9,463 nucleotides of DNA, taken from assembly GCA_022572335.1 (NCBI GenBank), contig JACZWD010000102.1:1-9463 (forward strand), in the 5' to 3' direction. Source of the stretch: Pseudomonadota bacterium. GTDB taxonomy: Bacteria > Pseudomonadota > Alphaproteobacteria > Rhodospirillales > 2-02-FULL-58-16. This document shows positions 5,550 to 9,463 of this stretch, piece after piece; within the stretch, counting starts at the first letter, position 1, and every line of letters starts with the position of its first letter. The notes beneath the pieces are model-generated. The model did not search any database. It was not told the DNA's origin and worked only from the letters and a program-made list of their open reading frames with translations. The position numbers were made by a program, and so were the translations under genes.

Positions 5550-6722
5550 ATGGTTGCCAACGACTTCCCCGGCCTGGACTTCGGCCTTGGCGAGACGGCG
5601 GACATGCTGCGCCGGACCGTGCGCGGCTTCGCCGGCCGGGAAATCGCCCCGCGCGCCGCGGGGATCGACCGCGACAACGCGTTCCCCGCCGACCTGTGGC
5701 GCAAGATGGGGGATCTGGGCCTCCTCGGCATCACGGTCGAGGAGGACTTCGGCGGCGCCGGCATGGGCTATCTGGAGCACGTGGTGGCGATGGAGGAGAT
5801 CAGCCGCGCCTCGGCCTCGGTGGGCCTCAGCTACGGGGCCCATTCCAACCTCTGCGTCAACCAGATCCGCCGCCATGGCACCGACGCCCAGAAGCGCGCC
5901 TACCTGCCCGGGCTGATCGCCGGCGAGCGCGTCGGCGCCCTGGCCATGAGCGAGGCCGGCGCCGGCTCCGACGTGGTCTCCATGCGCCTGCGCGCCGACA
6001 GGAAGGGCGACCGCTACGTGCTCAACGGCACCAAGATGTGGATCACCAACGGCCCCGCGGCCGATACCCTGGTGGTCTACGCCAAGACCGACCCCGACGC
6101 CGGCGCCCGGGGCATCACCGCCTTCATCGTCGAGAAGGGGTTCAAGGGGTTCACCACGGCGCAGAAGCTGGACAAGCTGGGCATGCGCGGCTCCGACACC
6201 TGCGAGCTGGTGTTCGACGAATGCGAGGTGCCGGCCGAAAACATGCTCGGCGGGGCGGGGCGCGGCGTCGACGTGCTCATGAGCGGGCTCGATTACGAGC
6301 GCGCGGTGCTTGCCGCCGGGCCGCTCGGCATCATGCAGGCGTGCATGGACGTGGTCGTGCCCTACGTCCACGAGCGCCGGCAGTTCGGCCAGCCCATCGG
6401 CACCTTCCAGCTCATGCAGGGCAAGCTCGCCGACATGTACACCACGATGAACGCCTGCAAGGCCTACGTCTACGCGGTGGCCCGCGCCTGCGACCGGGGG
6501 GCGACGACGCGCAAGGACGCCGCCGGGGCCATCCTCTATGCCGCCGAAAGGGCCACCTGGATGGCCCTCGAGGCCATCCAGTGCCTGGGCGGCTACGGCT
6601 ACATCAACGAGCACCCGACGGGCCGCCTCCTGCGCGACGCCAAGCTCTATGAGATCGGCGCCGGAACCTCGGAAATCCGCCGCTGGCTCATCGGCCGGGA
6701 ATTGTTCGAGGAGACGGGTTAA
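5550..6722 (+). CDS. ivd: Isovaleryl-CoA dehydrogenase (FAD)
   Basis: Oxidises isovaleryl-CoA to 3-methylcrotonyl-CoA in leucine breakdown, passing electrons to electron-transfer flavoprotein. At 390 aa it has the family length, with the N-terminal helical, beta-barrel and C-terminal helical acyl-CoA dehydrogenase domains. Seen: AMSEAGAGSDVVSM (substrate/FAD loop), KMWITNGP, and RRQFGQPIGTFQLMQGKLADM. The key discriminator is that the catalytic Glu250 lies in LDYERAVLAAGPLG, the IVD position. The site used by most other acyl-CoA dehydrogenases instead reads YEIGAGTSEIRR, without the usual Glu. Start chosen at 5550 because DFGLGETADMLR then sits where relatives begin, with AGGTGGA at 6-nt spacing. 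An in-frame ATG at 5457 (GGAGG, 10-nt spacing) would add 31 untypical residues. A LiuR operator lies 126 bp upstream. The next gene is a toxin-antitoxin module rather than the usual liu genes. Confidence 0.95.
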   Translation: MVANDFPGLDFGLGETADMLRRTVRGFAGREIAPRAAGIDRDNAFPADLWRKMGDLGLLGITVEEDFGGAGMGYLEHVVAMEEISRASASVGLSYGAHSNLCVNQIRRHGTDAQKRAYLPGLIAGERVGALAMSEAGAGSDVVSMRLRADRKGDRYVLNGTKMWITNGPAADTLVVYAKTDPDAGARGITAFIVEKGFKGFTTAQKLDKLGMRGSDTCELVFDECEVPAENMLGGAGRGVDVLMSGLDYERAVLAAGPLGIMQACMDVVVPYVHERRQFGQPIGTFQLMQGKLADMYTTMNACKAYVYAVARACDRGATTRKDAAGAILYAAERATWMALEAIQCLGGYGYINEHPTGRLLRDAKLYEIGAGTSEIRRWLIGRELFEETG

Positions 6723-6731
6723 CATGTTAAC
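6718..6731. promoter_or_regulatory. Perfect 14-bp palindrome over the ivd stop codon
   Basis: GTTAACATGTTAAC is perfectly self-complementary and contains the ivd TAA stop (6720-6722). It stands at the sharp border between GC-rich ivd and the AT-rich leader of the antitoxin gene. It may be an antitoxin operator or the footprint of an insertion; only the palindrome itself is seen. Confidence 0.6.
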
Positions 6732-6738
6732 TGTTATA

Positions 6739-6768
6739 TTGACATAGTAATAAAAATATGTCATAAAT
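6739..6768 (+). promoter_or_regulatory. Promoter/operator of the toxin-antitoxin pair
   Basis: A perfect -35 TTGACA (6739-6744) is followed 17-18 bp later by CATAAA/ATAAAT (6762-6768). TGACATA (6740-6746) and TATGTCA (6757-6763) form a perfect 7-bp inverted repeat with a 10-bp spacer spanning both boxes, as expected for an operator bound by an autoregulating antitoxin. The surrounding 6721-6800 stretch is strikingly AT-rich for this window. Confidence 0.6.
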
Positions 6769-6815
6769 CATAACGTAGGCCATAATTGAATCTTTTGCCC
6801 ATTAGGAGGGATGTT

Positions 6816-7265
6816 ATGGATTCTCCTGCTGCGGCCGATGACCGTGGTCCGATGGACGAGGTTGTCGCGGGTCTCTCGACCAAGTCCGACAAGATCCGCG
6901 CCCTCGATGGAGCGGGGTACTCGCGCTCGGAAATCGCCAATTATTTAGGGATTCGGTACCAACACGTGTGGAACGTTCTCGCACAACCGAGTGCGGGCAA
7001 AGTTCCCGAACCGGTGACCGTCAAGGTCGGCCCCGGCGGCCGGGTGGTCATCCCGGCGGCCTATCGCAAGGCGATGGGCGTAAAGGCGGAGGACGAAGTG
7101 GTGATGCGTTTCGACGACGGCGAGCTTCGGATTGTGAGCCGCGAGGGGGCTTGGCGGCGCGCCCAGGAACGGGTGGCCAAATATGCGAAGCCTGGCGAGA
7201 GCTGGGTCGACGAGCTGATCGCCGAGAGGGAACGCGAGGCCGAACAAGAGAGTCAAGGTGAGTAA
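6816..7265 (+). CDS. VapB-type antitoxin with HTH and AbrB/MazE domains
   Basis: A 149-aa predicted antitoxin and autorepressor. An N-terminal homeodomain-like HTH (about 24-54, SDKIRALDGAGYSRSEIANY then LGIRYQHVWNVL) precedes a swapped-hairpin AbrB/MazE/SpoVT domain (about 67-105, VTVKVGPGGRVVIPAAYRKA). The C-terminus is charged and helical (SWVDELIAEREREAEQES), the sort of tail that wraps and blocks the PIN toxin. Start ATG 6816 has AGGAGGG at 5-nt spacing; a TTG upstream at 6786 is less likely. It overlaps the toxin gene by 8 nt (GTGAGTAA), so the two are translationally coupled, as is usual for toxin-antitoxin pairs. The pair sits between ivd and the cupin, with its own AT-rich promoter, so it is probably an insertion. 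Family assignment is firm; actual toxicity is untested. Confidence 0.88.
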   Translation: MDSPAAADDRGPMDEVVAGLSTKSDKIRALDGAGYSRSEIANYLGIRYQHVWNVLAQPSAGKVPEPVTVKVGPGGRVVIPAAYRKAMGVKAEDEVVMRFDDGELRIVSREGAWRRAQERVAKYAKPGESWVDELIAEREREAEQESQGE

Positions 7266-7641
7266 GGTCGTTGTCGACGCCTCCGCCGTTATCGCCTTCC
7301 TCCTGCGGGAATCGGGAGCGGATGTCGTAAGACGACACCTCGGTGATTCGACTATTTCGGCAGTGAACCTGGCGGAAGTCGCCAGCAGGATGGCGGATAA
7401 GGGGATGTCCGATCCGGAAATCCGTGCCACGGTTGCCGATCTCGACCTCACCGTCGCGGAGTTCGGCTTGGACCAGGCCCTGAGCGTCGCTAGGCTGCGC
7501 CCGGTTACCAAGCACCGGGGACTCTCCCTTGCCGATCGCGCCTGCCTTTCACTCGCCGAACAGCTAAACAGGCCGGCGCTTACCGCAGACCGCAGATGGT
7601 GTGACCTGGATATCGGCGTCGAGATCCAGCTCATCCGCTGA
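7258..7641 (+). CDS. VapC-like PIN-domain ribonuclease toxin
   Basis: A 127-aa single PIN domain, the usual size for VapC. The acidic Mg2+-binding residues are in place: Asp7 (KVVVDASAVIAFLL), Glu40 (SAVNLAEVASRM), Asp93 (GLSLADRACLSLA) and Asp111 (ALTADRRW). It therefore looks catalytically intact rather than decayed. VapC toxins cleave RNA, commonly tRNA or rRNA, and are neutralised by the partner encoded just upstream; the actual target cannot be read from sequence. Start is GTG at 7258, inside the end of the antitoxin gene. The stop is 45 bp before the cupin gene with no terminator visible, so transcripts from the toxin-antitoxin promoter may run into the cupin and thiolase. Confidence 0.9.
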   Translation: MSKVVVDASAVIAFLLRESGADVVRRHLGDSTISAVNLAEVASRMADKGMSDPEIRATVADLDLTVAEFGLDQALSVARLRPVTKHRGLSLADRACLSLAEQLNRPALTADRRWCDLDIGVEIQLIR

Positions 7642-7686
7642 GCGGGAATTGGGACGAACGCAAAGAACGAACGAGAGACGGAACCG

Positions 7687-8175
7687 ATGACAAACGCCAG
7701 ACAAAGTACCCTGCGCCTGCCCGCCGTCGATCCCTCGACGGTGCCGGCCAAGGTGGGCTCGGCCTATCCGCAACCGTTCGCGGCGGCCGTGGCGGCGCGC
7801 AAGAAGCGCGCCCTGGGCGACGCCCTCGGGCTGAGCAACTTCGGCGTCAACCTGGTGCGCCTGCCGCCGGGAGTGCTGTCTTCGCAGCGCCACTGGCACA
7901 GCCGCCAGGACGAATTCGTGTACGTGGTCGAGGGCGAACTGGTCCTCGTCACCGATGCCGGCGAGCAGACGTTGTCGGCCGGCATGGCCGCCGGGTTTCC
8001 CGCCGGCTCCGGCGACGGTCACCATCTGATCAACCGGTCGGACCGGGACGCCCTCTACATCGAGGTCGGCGACCGCAGCGCCGGCGACGATGTCGATTAT
8101 CCCGACATCGACATGCTCCGGCGCCATGTCGACGGCGCACCGAAATTCGTCCGCCGGGACGGCACGCCCTATTGA
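7687..8175 (+). CDS. Single-domain cupin, COG3837-like
   Basis: A 162-aa protein with one cupin beta-barrel; substrate and reaction unknown. Motif 1 is GVLSSQRHWHSRQDEF with metal-ligand candidates His69, His71 and Glu76, closing at Gly83. Motif 2 is GFPAGSGDGHHLIN with His112 and Asn116. The full ligand set suggests a metal-binding and possibly enzymatic cupin rather than a degenerate one. The N-terminus (STVPAKVGSAYPQPF), RALGDALGLSNFGVNLVRLP and C-terminus (DGTPY) match what I recall of the widespread uncharacterised COG3837 group. It starts 45 bp after the toxin and ends 19 bp before the thiolase, so it is probably co-transcribed with the thiolase. Before the toxin-antitoxin insertion it may have followed ivd directly. 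Membership is fairly sure; function is not. Confidence 0.85.
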   Translation: MTNARQSTLRLPAVDPSTVPAKVGSAYPQPFAAAVAARKKRALGDALGLSNFGVNLVRLPPGVLSSQRHWHSRQDEFVYVVEGELVLVTDAGEQTLSAGMAAGFPAGSGDGHHLINRSDRDALYIEVGDRSAGDDVDYPDIDMLRRHVDGAPKFVRRDGTPY

Positions 8176-8194
8176 GGGATGGAAAGGACGTGAC

Positions 8195-9354
8195 ATGACC
8201 GCCCCCCACCCCATCGTCATCGCCGGCGCCGCCCGCACGCCCATGGGCGGCTTCCAGGGTGCGCTCAAGGACGTGCCGGCGCCCGGGCTCGGCGGCGCCG
8301 CCATCCGCGCCGCCCTGGATCGCGCCGGCGTCGAGCCGGGGGACGCGGGCGAGGTGATCATGGGCCTGGTGCTGGCCGCCGGCGTCGGCCAGGCGCCGGC
8401 GTCCCCGACGACGTCGGCTGCACCACGGTCAACAAGATGTGCGGCTCGGGCATGAAGGCGGCCATGGTTGCCGTGGATTCCCTCATCGCCGGCGCGGGCG
8501 CCGTCAAGGTCGCCGGCGGCATGGAAAGCATGAGCAACGCGCCCTACCTGCAGGCCCGCGGCGGCTTTCGCATGGGCCACGGGCGGATCTACGACCACAT
8601 GTTCGTCGACGGCCTCGAGGACGCCTACGACAAGGGCCGCCTGATGGGCACCTTCGCCGAGGACACCGCCGAGGCCTACCAGTTCACCCGCGAGGCCCAG
8701 GACGCGTTCGCAATCGAATCCCTGAGGCGCGCCAAGACGGCGATCGAGGACGGCACCTTCGCCGCCGAGATCGAGCCGGTCACCGTGAAGACGCGGCACG
8801 GCGAGACGGTGGTGGCCGTGGACGAGCAGCCGCTGAAGGCGAAGCCCGACAAGATCCCCGGCCTCAAGCCCGCCTTCCGCGAGGGCGGCACGGTGACGGC
8901 GGCCAACTCCAGCTCCATCTCCGACGGCGGCGCGGCGCTGGTGCTGATGCGCCGGTCCGAGGCCGACAGGCGGGGCATCGCGCCCCTGGCCACGGTCGCT
9001 GCCCATGCCACCCACGCCCAGGCCCCGGCCTGGTTCACCACGGCCCCCATCGAGGCGGTGCGCAAGGTCCTGGACAAGGCCGGCTGGAGCCTGGGAGAGG
9101 TGGACCTGTACGAGATCAACGAGGCCTTCGCCGTGGTCACCATGGCCGCCATGCGGGATCTGGACATCCCCCATGACAAGGTCAACGTGCACGGCGGCGC
9201 CTGCGCGCTCGGCCATCCCATCGGCGCGTCGGGTGCGCGCATCATCGTCACCCTGCTCGCCGCTTTGCAAAAGTACGACCTGAGGAAGGGCGTCGCCGCC
9301 TTGTGCATCGGCGGCGGCGAGGCCACCGCCATGGCCATCGAACGGGTGGTCTGA
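8195..9354 (+). pseudogene. Acetyl-CoA C-acetyltransferase-type thiolase, frameshifted
   Basis: A thiolase that would condense or cleave acyl-CoAs (acetoacetyl-CoA to two acetyl-CoA), the last step of leucine/ketone degradation. Frame 1 from ATG 8195 (AAAGGA at about 8-nt spacing) reads MTAPHPIVIAGAARTPMGGF and on to GLVLAAGVGQAPA at 8401, then loses homology. The family sequence resumes one base out of phase from 8401 with VPDDVGCTTVNKMCGSGMKA. Missing is a block of about eight residues (RQAALGAG-like in relatives), so the net loss is about 25 nt. All catalytic residues lie after the break and are intact: Cys at 8440-8442, NEAF at 9118, GHPIGASG with His at 9214, and CIGGG with Cys at 9304. 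An in-frame ATG at 8437 would give a 305-aa product lacking the N-terminal part. Either a true recent pseudogene or a sequence/assembly error. Confidence 0.9.
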
Positions 9355-9431
9355 ATGCGCACGGGCTTCGTATACTGGGTGCCCGCGGCCCCGTCCCAGG
9401 GGAGCGGATCGCGGGGAAAGAGGGGTTCGCC

Positions 9432-9463
9432 ATGCCTACCGTGCTGATCACCGGCGCCAACCG
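9432..9463 (+). CDS. Short-chain dehydrogenase/reductase, N-terminal fragment
   Basis: Only ten codons plus two bases fit in the window, reading MPTVLITGANR. This is the first beta strand and the beginning of the TGxxxGxG dinucleotide-binding motif typical of SDR oxidoreductases. It begins 77 bp after the thiolase stop, on the same strand. GAAAGAGGGG (9416-9425) supplies a plausible ribosome binding site. The substrate cannot be judged from this fragment. Confidence 0.7.
   Translation, partial: MPTVLITGAN

Noticed and set aside
5403..6764. 453-codon minus-strand open frame antisense to ivd
   Set aside because: Composition typical of antisense reading of GC-rich coding DNA (Ala/Gly/His/Val-rich); the plus strand encodes an unmistakable acyl-CoA dehydrogenase. 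A plus-strand Arg/Pro-rich frame at 5423-6652 is likewise an out-of-frame shadow.
7564..9270. 568-codon minus-strand open frame antisense to cupin and thiolase
   Set aside because: A shadow of three real plus-strand genes with no recognisable domain.
9355..9447. 30-codon open frame starting right after the thiolase stop, and a TATACT box at 9371-9376
   Set aside because: The small frame has no ribosome site or similarity and overlaps the SDR start. TATACT has no acceptable -35 at 16-18 bp, so a promoter is not supported.

Overview
The window is a high-GC (roughly two-thirds or more) proteobacterial chromosome segment. The LiuR/isovaleryl-CoA dehydrogenase locus, the lipB and mgtE sequences and the GTG/ATG-rich, GC3-biased coding style suggest an alphaproteobacterium, perhaps Rhodospirillales-like. 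That placement is inference from gene style, not a database result. Apart from a 5'-partial lipB on the minus strand, every gene reads on the plus strand.

Left part (1-2125), housekeeping: lipB (minus, truncated by the window edge), a tRNA-Leu(GAG) gene with encoded CCA, a hairpin, and mgtE, a CBS-regulated Mg2+ channel/transporter. Gap 2126-2462: a terminator-like hairpin, a ~170-bp imperfect inverted-repeat element built from CACAGAG units (MITE-like), and a perfect 24-bp palindrome.

Middle and right part (2426-9463), a branched-chain-amino-acid/acyl-CoA catabolism locus: a LiuR-type MerR regulator, an isovaleryl-CoA dehydrogenase (IVD), a COG3837-like cupin, an acetyl-CoA acetyltransferase-type thiolase, and the first codons of a short-chain dehydrogenase. 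Near-identical 24-bp palindromes precede the regulator and IVD. This predicts that LiuR autoregulates and controls ivd, with each palindrome filling the 17-bp spacer of a promoter.

Two accessory modules interrupt this locus. Between liuR and the ivd operator lies a 734-aa membrane-anchored STAND NTPase (one N-terminal transmembrane helix, an NB-ARC-like ATPase, and five 40-residue TPR repeats encoded by a 120-bp tandem DNA repeat). Its architecture fits a signalling or phage-defence sensor. Between ivd and the cupin lies a VapBC-type toxin-antitoxin pair (HTH plus AbrB antitoxin, PIN toxin), preceded by an AT-rich island with two palindromes. The thiolase is frameshifted by what looks like a 25-bp deletion, so it is either a fresh pseudogene or a sequence error.

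The best candidate for an undescribed system is the transmembrane-STAND-TPR protein lodged between a metabolic regulator and its target. Its defence role is not demonstrated by the sequence.
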